NCBI RefSeq assembly: GCF_000166055.1
Contig: NC_014664.1
Coordinates: 2,883,501-2,947,500 of the forward strand
Source of the DNA: Rhodomicrobium vannielii ATCC 17100
GTDB lineage: Bacteria; Pseudomonadota; Alphaproteobacteria; Rhizobiales; Rhodomicrobiaceae
Length of the DNA stretch: 64,000 bases
Direction: 5' to 3'
The notes beneath the pieces are model-generated. The model had not been told where the DNA came from. It did not search any database and worked only from the letters and a program-made list of their open reading frames with translations. This document shows, one piece after another, positions 19,338 through 30,032 of the stretch. Made by a program: the position numbers and the translations under genes. The stretch's first letter is position 1; each line of letters begins with the position of its first letter.

Positions 19338-20720
19338 TCACTTCCCGACGCAGAACTCGCCGAAGATCTGACCGAGCACATCCTCGACATCAAGGCGGCC
19401 GGTGAGGCGGCCAAGCGCGTCGGCAGCTTCGCGCAGATGTTCGGCGGCAAGCTCCGGCGCTTCGCCCGCTTCAGCACCGTCGAGGAAAGCGACCAGAGCC
19501 GCGCGGGCGCGACCGATCTCCTGCCGGTGTCGGACGCGCGTAATCGTCGGCGCTTCGCCGCTGCCGTAGCTCTCGCTCGCAAACCGCACGAGCGCCGCCT
19601 TCAGAGCGTCGAGCCCGAGACAGGTCTTCGCGGAAATGTAAATCGCCTCCGGGCCGAAGCTTCCGGGCGCGGGCGGCGGGGCAAGGTCCACCTTGTTTAC
19701 GACGATCAACTTCACGCCGGAAGATGATGTAACGGCTGCGGCGATGCCTTCCCCTGATGGCGTGCCGCCCGCCTCTCCTTCCGCCGGTAAAGCGCCTGCG
19801 TCCCCGCACGAGCCGTCCACCATCGCGAGAACGACGTCGGCCGCTTCGGCTGCGGCCAGCGCGCGGCGCACGCCTTCCTGTTCGACCGGGCTCGCCGCCT
19901 CGCGAATGCCTGCCGTGTCGCGCAGGACGAACGGATAGCCGTCGAGGTCGAGCGACACTTCGATCACGTCGCGCGTCGTCCCCGGCTCGTCGTAGACGAT
20001 GGCGGCCTCGCGCCCGGCAAGTGCGTTGAGCAGGCTCGACTTGCCGACATTCGGCTCCCCGACGATGGCGACCGATATGCCCTCGCGCAGGATCTCTCCG
20101 CGGCGACCATCGGCCAGCGCGCGCTCCAGCTCGGCGGCAAGCAAGCGGGCTTCCGGCACCGCTTCCTTGAACGCACCATCGGCGATGTCCGCCTCATCGG
20201 AGAAGTCGAGGCTCGCCTCAACGTAAGCCATCGCCTTGAGCAGCGTGCGCCGCCATTTCTCGTAGCGCGCCCGCATCGCGCCCGAATGCTGCGCGAGCGC
20301 CTGCCGCCGCTGAATCTCGGTATCCGCGTTGATGAGGTCTGCCAGCCCCTCGGCCTCGGTCAGGTCGAGCTTGCCGTTGCCGAAGGCGCGGCGCGTGAAC
20401 TCGCCTGGCTCGGCCAGACGCAAGCCGACATCCGCTAGCGCATTCATGACCGCCGTCACAACCGCACGCCCGCCATGGACATAAAGCTCGGCCATGTCCT
20501 CGCCGGTGAAATTCGCCGGGCCGGGAAGCCAGAGCACCATCGCCTCGTCCAGCATCTCGCGCGAGGTCGGATGGCGCAGCCGCCGGAAGCTCGACACACG
20601 CGGCGCGGGCAGCCTGCCGTTGCAAAGCGCGTAGAGCGTCTTTCTCGAAGCCCGCCCCGAAATGCGGATCACCGCGATCCCGGCCCGGCCCGGCGCGGAA
20701 GACAGCGCGTAGATGGTCAT
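19338..20720 (-). CDS. mnmE: tRNA modification GTPase MnmE (TrmE)
   Basis: GTPase partner of MnmG in wobble-uridine modification. It has 460 residues. The N-terminal folate-binding domain starts MTIYALSSAPGRAGIAVIRI. The G domain has G1 GEPNVGKSSLLN, switch region DEPGTTRDVIE, G3 DTAGIRE and G4 NKVD. The C-terminal FCVGK retains the catalytic cysteine motif CxGK. Oddly, about 40 Gly/Ala/Ser-rich residues are inserted between G3 and G4 (around 295-335). It faces the CBS gene and diverges from the DUF255 gene. Confidence 0.96.
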   Translation of the reverse strand: MTIYALSSAPGRAGIAVIRISGRASRKTLYALCNGRLPAPRVSSFRRLRHPTSREMLDEAMVLWLPGPANFTGEDMAELYVHGGRAVVTAVMNALADVGLRLAEPGEFTRRAFGNGKLDLTEAEGLADLINADTEIQRRQALAQHSGAMRARYEKWRRTLLKAMAYVEASLDFSDEADIADGAFKEAVPEARLLAAELERALADGRRGEILREGISVAIVGEPNVGKSSLLNALAGREAAIVYDEPGTTRDVIEVSLDLDGYPFVLRDTAGIREAASPVEQEGVRRALAAAEAADVVLAMVDGSCGDAGALPAEGEAGGTPSGEGIAAAVTSSSGVKLIVVNKVDLAPPPAPGSFGPEAIYISAKTCLGLDALKAALVRFASESYGSGEAPTITRVRHRQEIGRARAALVAFLDGAEAGEAPELAAEHLREAADALGRLTGRLDVEDVLGQIFGEFCVGK

Positions 20721-20854
20721 GAGCGTTTCCTGCTTCTTAAGGCTTCAAAGACAAGTTGCGCGATACATTTGCGAAATTTGGGTATAATCGTCCCGAGGGC
20801 TTGCCGTGCTTCTGGCGGACTTTCATTGGGCAAAGCGGTCAACAAGGTTGCCTC

Positions 20855-22912
<2,058 letters not shown>

Positions 22913-22930
22913 CGACGCGCGCTAACCCGG

Positions 22931-22954
22931 CGCGTCTCTAGCGGAGGAGACGCG
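22931..22954 (+). terminator. Hairpin after the DUF255 gene
   Basis: CGCGTCTC and GAGACGCG form a perfect 8-bp stem with an 8-nt loop, 19 nt past the stop codon. No U-tract follows, so it may stabilise the 3' end or act with Rho rather than as a classic intrinsic terminator. Confidence 0.4.
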
Positions 22955-23415
22955 TCTCACAATGCAGGCACCGGGATGGGTCGTAGGATCGGCGCACCCA
23001 AACCGACATCTGCGTCCCCAGTTCATGCACGATCTCTGGCTCGACCTTAGCCTTGGCGGTGGCCTATCGCCGCATCGAAGTGGCGGGCCTGCGTCCCTCC
23101 GAGTTTCACACACAGATTGTCAAAGCCCGACACGCTTCACCCGCTGGGGCGTCGAGCCGATGTTTCCGCCATGCGGAGCTGGCGACGATGGCCCCGGGCA
23201 AGCTCTTCGCTGCACAATGCGGAGGCGCATACGAATTGCCTTCAGGTGCGTACGCTGGCATACTAGCTACTTGCTTTATGTCGTTCAGGATATTGAAGCC
23301 TCGACACGATTGCGCCCTGTCGCGGCTCATTTTTCCATCATTTATTTTAGGCGCGCTCATTCAACTTTTCTGCGCACTCGTAACTCTTGTGCACAAACCT
23401 CTTTGGGAATTCGTC
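22955..23415. other. Gene-poor spacer upstream of the disrupted LuxR gene
   Basis: About 460 nt with open frames on both strands but no ribosome site and no recognisable protein. The frame that enters the LuxR gene is open through most of it, so an earlier regulator start cannot be excluded. It presumably holds that gene's promoter. Confidence 0.4.
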
Positions 23416-23843
23416 ATGTCGCGTGGCATAGCCACAATTCTATCGGACCTGTTCAATCAGATTGCCGTTTCGGTTTTCATCATTTCCGGTAGCGGAGCCC
23501 TCCTTTTCGCCAATCGGTCGGGCAACGCCATGATCGAGGAAGGTTGGCCCATTCGTCTCGTCAACGGCGCGCTCACGGGGGTCGACACCTCGGGCTCAGA
23601 AGCGCTGAAGAAAGCCCTCGACAAGAGGCTTGCCGACGGCGCGGGGGATCAAGCCATCTGCCTTGCTATCGCGGGACAAGGGAGGCCGAGCGCGGTTGGC
23701 TATCTGAGGGCCATCCCAAGCGGCGATACAGCGGCTTCGATGTTGCTTGTAACCCAGACCGGTAGAACGACCGCCTACGGGCTCGAAGGTCTGGCGAGCG
23801 CATATAAACTCAGCAAGGCCGAAACGCGCATCCTCAAACATCT

Positions 23844-23851
23844 CGTGGAAG
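23844..23851. repeat. Target-site duplication, left copy
   Basis: CGTGGAAG directly abuts the left end of the IS66 element and is repeated exactly at 26420-26427. Confidence 0.93.
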
Positions 23852-23897
23852 GTAAGCATCCGGTGAGGGCCGCAGCGTGAGCGCTTGCGGTTGATGA

Positions 23898-25532
23898 CTA
23901 CGCCGCCAGTTGCAAGCCGGGCTGCTTCCATTCCCAGGGCAGCAGCTCATGGAGTCGGCTTTGCGGCTGGCCTGCGATGCGGGCGAGCACATCGGCCAGC
24001 CAAGCCATCGGATCGATGCCGTTGAGTTTGGCCGTCATGATCATCGTCATCATAAAGGCGGCCCGGTCGGCGCCGCGATCTGAACCGGCGAAGAGCCACG
24101 ACTTTCTTCCGAGCGCAAAACCTCTCAGCGCTCGTTCGGCCGAGTTGTTGCTCAGGCAGATGCGGCCGTCGCCAAGGAAAGCGGCGAACCGATCCCAGCG
24201 CTTGAGCAGATAATCGATGGGCCTGGCGACGGAAGCCGAGCGCGACAATCGCGAGCGCTCCTCGCCAAGCGAGGTTTTCAGATCGGCCAGAAGCGGCGCG
24301 CTTTGCTTCTGGCGCACGCGCAGGCGCTCGCTGGCGGGAAGGCCGTTGATGGAGCGCTCGATGTCGAACAGCGCGTCGATGCGCTTGACCGCTTCCAGCG
24401 CAATCGGGGAGATGGCCGGCGCCTGTTTGCCGCGCTTCGCGTTGGCGGCGATGTCAGCCAGTTCGAAGAACTGGCGCCTGGCGTGCGCCCAGCACAGCGC
24501 CGAGACGATGGCGCCTTTTTCGCGCGCCGGATCGTAAAGCCCGTTATAGCCGCTATAGGCGTCGGCCTGCAAAATGCCGGCGAAGTCTCGAAGATGGCTC
24601 TCGGGATGCTCCTGCCTTCGGTCTCGCGAAGCGTAGTAAAGCGCGGCCGGCGGCGCGGTCCCGCCAAAAGGGCGATCGTCTCTGACATAGGTCCAGATGC
24701 GGCCGGTGACTGTCTTGCCTTTCGCCAGGATCGGCACCGTCGTGTCGTCGCCAAACAACCGTTCGGCCGAAAGAACATGGGCCTCGATCAGCGCCTGGAG
24801 CGGTTGCAGCGCCGCCATGCAGGACCCAACCTGATCGGCCAGCGTCGAGACGGAAAGTTCGACGCCTTCGCGCGCATACCGCTCGCTTTGCCGGTTGAGA
24901 GGCTGGTGCTGGCCGAACTTCTCGAACAAGATCATGGCCAAAAGGCCCGGCCCGGCAAAACCGCGCGGCGTTGCATGAAAGGGCGCCGGCGGTTGCGCGA
25001 TCGCCTCGCAGCACCGGCAGGAGAACTTCTCGCGCACCGTTTGGATGACTTTCCAGCGGCGCGGAACAACCTCGAGCGTCTCGGTGACGTCCTCGCCGAG
25101 CTTCGACAGCTTCGTCGAGCCGCAAGACGGACAACATGTCGGCGCCGGGAGCACCACGCGCTCGCGCGGCAGATGCGCCGGGAAAGGCTTGCGCGATGGA
25201 TGCTTGCGCGTAGAGGATGGCGTGCCTTGCGTCCGGGCTGTGGCTGTCTCGGCGAGAAGCTCGTCCTCGGCCGCGGCTGTCTCCAGCTCTTCGAGCTGAA
25301 GCTCCATCTGCTCCAGGAGCCGCGCCTTGTGCTCCGAGCGGCTACCGTAAAGCACCCGCCGCAGCTTCTCGATCTCGAGCCTCAGATGAGCGATCAGCGC
25401 GTCCGTGCTGGATGTCGCCGCGCGAGCGCGAGCCGCAACGGCCTCGGCGGAAAGGCGGGCGGCGCGCTCGGCGAGGATCATCGCATGCGCGGCGGCAAGG
25501 TCGGAAGGAAGAGCGTCAAGCGGCGTGGTCAC
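23898..25532 (-). CDS. tnpC: IS66-family transposase TnpC
   Basis: DDE transposase of the element, 544 residues, full length. The N-terminal coiled-coil/leucine-rich region contains LEIEKLRRVLYGSRSEHK. A zinc-binding segment follows (CCPSCGSTKLSKLG and FSCRCCE). The catalytic acidic residues appear in LFGDDTTVPI, LQADAYSGYNG and, near the end, SNNSAERALRG. It is third in the tnpA-tnpB-tnpC operon, 45 nt after tnpB. Confidence 0.95.
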   Translation of the reverse strand: MTTPLDALPSDLAAAHAMILAERAARLSAEAVAARARAATSSTDALIAHLRLEIEKLRRVLYGSRSEHKARLLEQMELQLEELETAAAEDELLAETATARTQGTPSSTRKHPSRKPFPAHLPRERVVLPAPTCCPSCGSTKLSKLGEDVTETLEVVPRRWKVIQTVREKFSCRCCEAIAQPPAPFHATPRGFAGPGLLAMILFEKFGQHQPLNRQSERYAREGVELSVSTLADQVGSCMAALQPLQALIEAHVLSAERLFGDDTTVPILAKGKTVTGRIWTYVRDDRPFGGTAPPAALYYASRDRRQEHPESHLRDFAGILQADAYSGYNGLYDPAREKGAIVSALCWAHARRQFFELADIAANAKRGKQAPAISPIALEAVKRIDALFDIERSINGLPASERLRVRQKQSAPLLADLKTSLGEERSRLSRSASVARPIDYLLKRWDRFAAFLGDGRICLSNNSAERALRGFALGRKSWLFAGSDRGADRAAFMMTMIMTAKLNGIDPMAWLADVLARIAGQPQSRLHELLPWEWKQPGLQLAA

Positions 25533-25577
25533 CCGACAAGAGAATCATGGTTCGCCAACGTTTTCAAAGGCAAACCG

Positions 25578-25925
25578 TCAGCCAACCGAAGTCGGTCTCC
25601 AGGTTTTTTGCGGATTGCGCCAATCGATCCCGGAGAGCAGATAGCCAAGCTGCGCGGGCGAAATCGAGATCGCGCCGTCAGCCGGGCTCGGCCACAAGAA
25701 CCGGCCTTTCTCCAGACGCTTCGTAAAAAGGCAGGCGCCCTGGCCGTCATGCCAGATCACCTTCAGAAGATCGCCCCGGCGGCCGCGAAAGCAAAACAGA
25801 TGGCCGCTCAAAGGATCGCGCTGCAAAACCTCCTGGACCTGCAAGGACAGCGACGGGAAGCCCCTGCGCATATCGGTGTGACCCGTCGCCAGCCACACCC
25901 GCACGCCGGTCGGAACCGGGATCAT
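25578..25925 (-). CDS. tnpB: IS66-family accessory protein TnpB
   Basis: 115-residue IS66 Orf2-like protein needed for transposition, biochemical role unclear. Diagnostic stretches are ATGHTDMRRGFPSLSLQVQE and GHLFCFRGRRGDLLKVIWHD. Its start overlaps the tnpA stop by 4 nt (ATGA), indicating coupled translation. It is unrelated to the IS200/IS605 TnpB nucleases despite the shared name. Confidence 0.95.
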   Translation of the reverse strand: MIPVPTGVRVWLATGHTDMRRGFPSLSLQVQEVLQRDPLSGHLFCFRGRRGDLLKVIWHDGQGACLFTKRLEKGRFLWPSPADGAISISPAQLGYLLSGIDWRNPQKTWRPTSVG

Positions 25926-26341
25926 GGTCTCCTCCCGTCGGCAATATCGAGAATGCGCTTCAACGCGCCCATGTCGGCGCCGGGGCCAACCCGCACGCGC
26001 CGCCCGTTCAAAAGCTCGATCTCGATGCGATTATCGGCGGCGGGCGCGTCACTGGCGCTGTGATCGTAGATCGTGTCGCGGCTCTTCCCTGGCGCCGTCA
26101 GAGAGACCGGCAGGAATGCCGGTGCGGGCTCTGGCTTCTCGTCGTTCTTGGCCAGCTTCCGCCAACGAAACAGAAGGCTTGGCTTGATCCCATGCCTGCG
26201 GGCGACCGCTGACACATTCACGCCGGGCTGCAAAGCCTCGGCGATGATCGCCTGCTTCTCGTCCTCGCTCCAGCGGCGCCGGGTATCAGCAACTACGGAA
26301 TACCGGCGGGCAAAAGTATCTCCAGACATAGGCACGGGCAT
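25922..26341 (-). CDS. tnpA: IS66-family accessory protein TnpA (helix-turn-helix)
   Basis: About 139 residues. A Tnp-1/IS3-OrfA-like helix-turn-helix near the N-terminus reads RRRWSEDEKQAIIAEALQPG followed by VSAVARRHGIKPSLLFRWRK. The start is uncertain: ATG 26341 directly follows AGGAG with too short a gap, GTG 26335 has better spacing, and ATG 26329 is also in frame. It is first in the tnpABC operon, 78 nt or more inside the right end. Confidence 0.9.
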   Translation of the reverse strand: MPVPMSGDTFARRYSVVADTRRRWSEDEKQAIIAEALQPGVNVSAVARRHGIKPSLLFRWRKLAKNDEKPEPAPAFLPVSLTAPGKSRDTIYDHSASDAPAADNRIEIELLNGRRVRVGPGADMGALKRILDIADGRRP

Positions 26342-26419
26342 AGCTCCTGTCGCGACAAGCGTCACAGACAAGACCTGTCTCTTACACGCCCCGCAAGGCG
26401 GCCCTCAGCGGAGGCTTAC

Positions 26420-26427
26420 CGTGGAAG
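26420..26427. repeat. Target-site duplication, right copy
   Basis: CGTGGAAG directly follows the right terminal repeat of the IS66 element; identical to 23844-23851. An intact duplication implies a simple insertion with no later rearrangement. Confidence 0.93.
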
Positions 26428-26643
26428 CGCAGTCGCTGCCGGAAGTCGCGCAGCGCCTCAATCTGTCGCTTCCGACGGTGAAAAGCCACATGCGCCGCAT
26501 CCTGACCAAAACCCAGTGCTCGCGTCAGGCGGATCTACTCCGCATCGTGGAAGGCGCGCGCGCGTATTTCCATCGTCCCCGCCGCGATGGCTGAAGCATA
26601 GGCGTGGCGGCCCCCGCCGGTGAGACGGCTTCGCTGCCCTCGT

Positions 26644-27594
26644 TCAGGCGCGGGGAAGCACGCCATCGACGAATGCGCGGATCAACGTATGCGCCATCGA
26701 AATACGGGGCGGGACGAACAGGCCATCCGGGTGCGTGAATGCCAGCATCGAAGCGAGTTCCGCCCGGTCGAACCAGCGCGCGTCGGTTAACTCCGTGCGG
26801 TCGATCGTAATCGCCTCGGTGAGCGCGTCGCCCCAGCAACCGATCATCAGCGAGTGCGGAAACGGCCAGGGCTGGCTCGCCACGTATTCGACGGCGCCGA
26901 CGTCGATGCCGGACTCCTCTTTCACCTCGCGGCGAACGGCGTGCTCGATATCGTCGCCCGGTTCAACATAGCCCGCCAGCGTCGAATAAAATTTGTCTGG
27001 AAAGCGCAGCTCATGGCCGAGGAGCGCACGGTCGCCGCGCGTGATGAGCATGATGACGGCGGGGTCGGTGCGCGGCCATGTGCTCTGCCCGCAGCCCGCG
27101 CAGGTGCGGCACCAACCGCCCTCGATGATGTGCAACGGCCCGCCGCAGCGCGAGCAGCAACGATTATGGGCATGCCAGCCGAGCAGCGCGCGCGCCTCCG
27201 CGGCGATCAGCAATTCCGTTTCATGTGAAACAGTCTGAAGCGCGAGCGAGCGCAGATCGACCAGCGGATGCAGCGCCGCTTCCGCCCCCGCGAAGTCTCT
27301 GTGGTACGGCGGCACGTTGCAGGCGAACACCGCAGTGCCTGTCTCGTCCTCGCCCAGAAACGCGAAGTCGAGCGGTGCGGCGAGGGCTTGCACCTCCGGC
27401 ACACTCAGCCAGCGAAGGACCGGCGGCGCGCGGTCGGGCGTGGGGTAAATGGGAACGCGGAGGTCGGGGAGGGCCAGCACCCTGGTGCCGGCGGCGTTGA
27501 ACGCAGCGTCGATGAAAGCCGCATCGCGCCGCTTCTCCGCGCGGCGGTTGAGGCTCTTTTCAGAGGTAATCTTGGGCAATTGGAGAAGCGGCAT
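26644..27594 (-). CDS. nudC: NAD(+) diphosphatase / RNA decapping Nudix hydrolase NudC
   Basis: Hydrolyses NAD(H) and removes NAD caps from RNA. It has 316 residues. Zinc ribbon CSRCGG and CRTCAGCG (about 147-170). The Nudix box GYVEPGDDIEHAVRREVKEE follows, ending ESGID. The NudC-specific SQPWPFPHS motif lies just after it and separates this from other Nudix enzymes. A parS-like sequence is embedded in its coding region at 27217. It lies immediately after the disrupted LuxR gene, on the opposite strand. Confidence 0.94.
   Translation of the reverse strand: MPLLQLPKITSEKSLNRRAEKRRDAAFIDAAFNAAGTRVLALPDLRVPIYPTPDRAPPVLRWLSVPEVQALAAPLDFAFLGEDETGTAVFACNVPPYHRDFAGAEAALHPLVDLRSLALQTVSHETELLIAAEARALLGWHAHNRCCSRCGGPLHIIEGGWCRTCAGCGQSTWPRTDPAVIMLITRGDRALLGHELRFPDKFYSTLAGYVEPGDDIEHAVRREVKEESGIDVGAVEYVASQPWPFPHSLMIGCWGDALTEAITIDRTELTDARWFDRAELASMLAFTHPDGLFVPPRISMAHTLIRAFVDGVLPRA
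27217..27232. promoter_or_regulatory. parS-like site inside nudC
   Basis: CGTTTCATGTGAAACA matches parS at 14 of 16 positions and 15 of 16 of the two better copies at 13255 and 19280. The coding strand reads VSHET here, as in rsmG. Confidence 0.6.
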
Positions 27595-27668
27595 CGCGTA
27601 ACTTTAACGACTGAAACGACGGTCTTCAACGAAGAGACGCCGCTTCAGCCCGCAAAGCGCTCGCCTGC

Positions 27669-28649
27669 TCACAGCTTCCGCAGCGCCACCGTCTCGACGC
27701 GATGCGAGTCGCCCTTCGAGAGAATGAGGTTGGCGCGCTTCCTCGTGGGCAGAATATTTTTCTTCAGGTTCACGAGATTGATCGTGCGCCACAGCTTCAG
27801 CGCCTGCGCGATGGCCTGTTCCTGCGTGAGCTTCGAATAGCGGTAGAAATAGGCGTCCTTGTCGCGGAACGCCGTGCGGTAGAGGCGCAGGAAGCGCGTC
27901 ACGTACCACTTCTCGATCACGGCCGGTTCGGCGTCGATGTAGATCGAGAAGTCCAGAAGGTCGGAGACGAACGGCACCGCGTCGCCGTGCTTCGGCAGCT
28001 TCGCGGGCTGAAGCACGTTCAGCCCTTCGATGATGAGAATGTCGGGGCGGTCGACGACGATCTTCTCACCCGGCAGGATGTCGTAGGAGAAGTGCGAATA
28101 GACCGGCGCTTCCACGCGCGCCTTGCCCGCCTTCACATCGGCGACGAATTGCAGAAGCCGCGCCTGATCGAAGCTTTCGGGGAAGCCCTTCTTGTGCATG
28201 ATGCCGCGCCGCTCAAGCTCGGCGTTCGGCCAGAGGAACCCGTCCGTCGGCACGAGATCGACACGCGGATGGTTCGGCCAGCGCACAAGCAGCTCGCGCA
28301 ACACGCGGGCCGAAGTGCTCTTGCCCACCGCGACGCTTCCCGCGACGCCGATGATGAACGGCATCTTCGCGTCGCCGTGATTGAAGAAGCGCGTCGTCGC
28401 GCCGTGCAGAAGCTGCGCCGCGCGCACGTAATAATTCACGAGCTTGGCGACGGGCAGATAGATGTCCGTCACCTCCTCCTGCGATATTTTCTCGATGAGG
28501 CCGGACAGGCGCACGAGGTCTGCCTCGGACAGCGTCAGGTGAACGCCGTCGCGCAGCTTCGCCCATTCGTCGCGCGAAAATGTGCGATAGGGAGAGAGCT
28601 GAAGGGCCTGGGGCAACTCGAACTCCAGCACGGGGCTCGACATGCTCAT
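27669..28649 (-). CDS. coaA: Type I pantothenate kinase
   Basis: First step of coenzyme A synthesis: ATP-dependent phosphorylation of pantothenate. It has 326 residues, starting MSMSSPVLEFELPQALQLSP. The P-loop is GVAGSVAVGKSTSARVL. Type I markers include PTDGFLWPNAEL, KKGFPESFD and DFSIYIDAE. Its start overlaps the hisE stop (ATGA), so they are co-translated; this hisE-coaA pairing is common in Alphaproteobacteria. Confidence 0.96.
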   Translation of the reverse strand: MSMSSPVLEFELPQALQLSPYRTFSRDEWAKLRDGVHLTLSEADLVRLSGLIEKISQEEVTDIYLPVAKLVNYYVRAAQLLHGATTRFFNHGDAKMPFIIGVAGSVAVGKSTSARVLRELLVRWPNHPRVDLVPTDGFLWPNAELERRGIMHKKGFPESFDQARLLQFVADVKAGKARVEAPVYSHFSYDILPGEKIVVDRPDILIIEGLNVLQPAKLPKHGDAVPFVSDLLDFSIYIDAEPAVIEKWYVTRFLRLYRTAFRDKDAYFYRYSKLTQEQAIAQALKLWRTINLVNLKKNILPTRKRANLILSKGDSHRVETVALRKL

Positions 28650-28981
28650 GACGGCGAGCCATCCTTCGGCCGCGACGCTTTTTCGGCGTGCCCGGATTGC
28701 GCCGTGCGGCTGTCGAGTTCTGCGAACACCGCCTCGATCGGGACGTTGCGCGCCTCCAGCAGAACCATCAGGTGATAAAGAAGGTCCGCGGCTTCGGCGC
28801 GCAGCTTGTCGTCGCTCTCGGCGACGCCGGCGATTACCGTTTCAACCGCTTCCTCGCCAAGCTTCTTGGCGCAAGCGGCCGCGCCCTTTTCGAGCAGCGA
28901 TTTCGTGTATGACGCGGATGCGGTGGAGGCGCGCCGCGCTTTGATCGTCGCGGCCAATCGTGCGAGCGTATGTTCACTCAT
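28646..28981 (-). CDS. hisE: Phosphoribosyl-ATP pyrophosphatase HisE
   Basis: Second step of histidine synthesis. It has 111 residues. MazG-like all-alpha fold with the metal-binding KLGEEAVETVIAG and the later AADLLYHLMVLL. No fused HisI domain. Upstream his genes are not in the window: about 240 nt with no gene precede it, then the AraC gene. It overlaps coaA by 4 nt. Confidence 0.94.
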   Translation of the reverse strand: MSEHTLARLAATIKARRASTASASYTKSLLEKGAAACAKKLGEEAVETVIAGVAESDDKLRAEAADLLYHLMVLLEARNVPIEAVFAELDSRTAQSGHAEKASRPKDGSPS

Positions 28982-29220
28982 GCTTAAGCCCCTCGGGCCG
29001 CCGTCACCATCGCCGCAATCATCAATGAGCGGCTTTTCCGGATCAAGGCGAAATTAAATGCCGAACTTCACGAACTGCGGAAATGCGAAGTAGCGCTCGG
29101 CGGCCTTCGAAGAAAGATCCTAACCGGCCCGCCTTGGGAAAGATCCCGTGCTCTTTCTCTGACCGCTTTGTCAAGATCCACGACACTTATACACGCTGCT
29201 TAATAGTGGACGGGTAAACG

Positions 29221-29922
29221 CTATCGCCGCCGCATCATCGCAATGAGGGCGCTGGCGCTCCGATAGCCGACGCGATGCGCGGTGGATTCCGCTTTCGCGC
29301 CCTCGCTCAGGAGCGCGGCGGCGCTCATCGCGCGTAACCGCCGCCGCCACTCCGCGAAGGAAAGACCGGTTTCCGCCCGGAAGCGCCGCGTCAATGTGCG
29401 GCGGGAAAGACCGAAGCGGGTGGCCCAGTCGTCGATGTCGAGCGGGAGTGCGCAATTGTCGATCAGCGCTTCGCAGAGCGCGGCAAGCCGCCGATCCGTG
29501 GGGAGCGGTAATTCGAACTCTGCCTTCGCCGCGCGCGCTACCTCATGGATGACGAGCGTCGCCAGCGCGCCGCCCCGTCCGGCCTCGTCATAGAGAACCG
29601 GCTCTTCGAGAAGCGCCAGGATCGCCTCGCGCAGCAGGACCGGCACAGCGATGACCTTGCAGTGAGCCGGGATCGCCGCAGCTTCCTCCAAACGGATGTA
29701 CGCGGTGCGCAGCGAGACGGGCACACGGAAATCGACGCAATGGACGGTATGCGGCGGAATCCAGAGCGCGTGACGCGGCGGCACGATCCACGCGCCCTGC
29801 GCCGTCTTCGCCAGCATGACACCATCGACTGCATGAAGCAGCTGTCCGCGCGGATGGAAATGCGCCTGCGTGCTGGCACCGGCCGGGTAGTCCTTCGCCA
29901 TGACGGCGACCGCGCGCGGCAC
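29221..29922 (-). CDS. AraC-family transcriptional regulator
   Basis: 233 residues from a GTG start; the frame is open further upstream without ATG. An N-terminal cupin-like sensor region (PAGASTQAHFHPRGQLLHAV, ending PPHTVHCVDF) is followed by two C-terminal helix-turn-helix motifs (WATRFGLSRRTLTRRFRAET and ALLSEGAKAESTAHRVGYRS). The last stretch ends soon after the second motif. This NimR-like architecture usually controls a neighbouring exporter, and the divergent MFS gene lies 110 nt away. Confidence 0.88.
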   Translation of the reverse strand: MPRAVAVMAKDYPAGASTQAHFHPRGQLLHAVDGVMLAKTAQGAWIVPPRHALWIPPHTVHCVDFRVPVSLRTAYIRLEEAAAIPAHCKVIAVPVLLREAILALLEEPVLYDEAGRGGALATLVIHEVARAAKAEFELPLPTDRRLAALCEALIDNCALPLDIDDWATRFGLSRRTLTRRFRAETGLSFAEWRRRLRAMSAAALLSEGAKAESTAHRVGYRSASALIAMMRRR

Positions 29923-30032
29923 ATATTGGTAGTCGGCGCGATCGGTGCTGCGATTTTGGCCCGCTTGAGACAGCTTTCGGCCCCCATGCGTTTTCAGGCC
30001 AGACTACGTTAGCGAAAAGCACGCAGCAAGAG

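Larger units (their letters stand above)
23852..26419 (-). mobile_element. Complete IS66-family insertion sequence (2568 bp)
   Basis: The ends are imperfect inverted repeats: the left starts GTAAGCATCCGGTGAGGGCC and the right, read inward, GTAAGCCTCCGCTGAGGGCC (18 of 20 identical). GTAAGC termini and an 8-bp target duplication are IS66-family hallmarks. It carries tnpA, tnpB and tnpC in order on the minus strand, all without stops or frameshifts, so it looks recently active. It is inserted in a LuxR-type gene. Confidence 0.95.
23416..26594 (+). pseudogene. LuxR-type regulator gene split by an IS66 element
   Basis: The 5' part (23416-23851) encodes a PAS-like sensor region (SVFIISGSGALLFANRSG) and the start of the HTH (LSKAETRILKHLVE). 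The 3' part (26428-26594) encodes the recognition half (LPEVAQRLNLSLPTVKSHMR) and the tail. Removing the insertion and one copy of its 8-bp duplication rejoins the frame exactly (CTC GTG GAA GCG CAG) to give a 200-residue protein. As it stands, translation runs into the element and stops at 23880, leaving about 154 residues without the DNA-binding helix. The architecture resembles the LuxR protein at 35842. Confidence 0.9.

Noticed and set aside
22962-23492. Possible gene upstream of the disrupted LuxR gene
   Set aside because: Several overlapping open frames, none with a ribosome site or recognisable protein; translations are low in structure.
25578-25925. TnpB considered as an IS200/IS605-type RNA-guided nuclease
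   Set aside because: It is the 115-residue IS66 Orf2 protein, far too short and without RuvC motifs.
26341-26427. Right end of the IS placed at the CTTAC at about 26380
   Set aside because: That position gives no matching left duplication; the CTTAC ending at 26419 gives matching inverted repeats and an exact 8-bp duplication.
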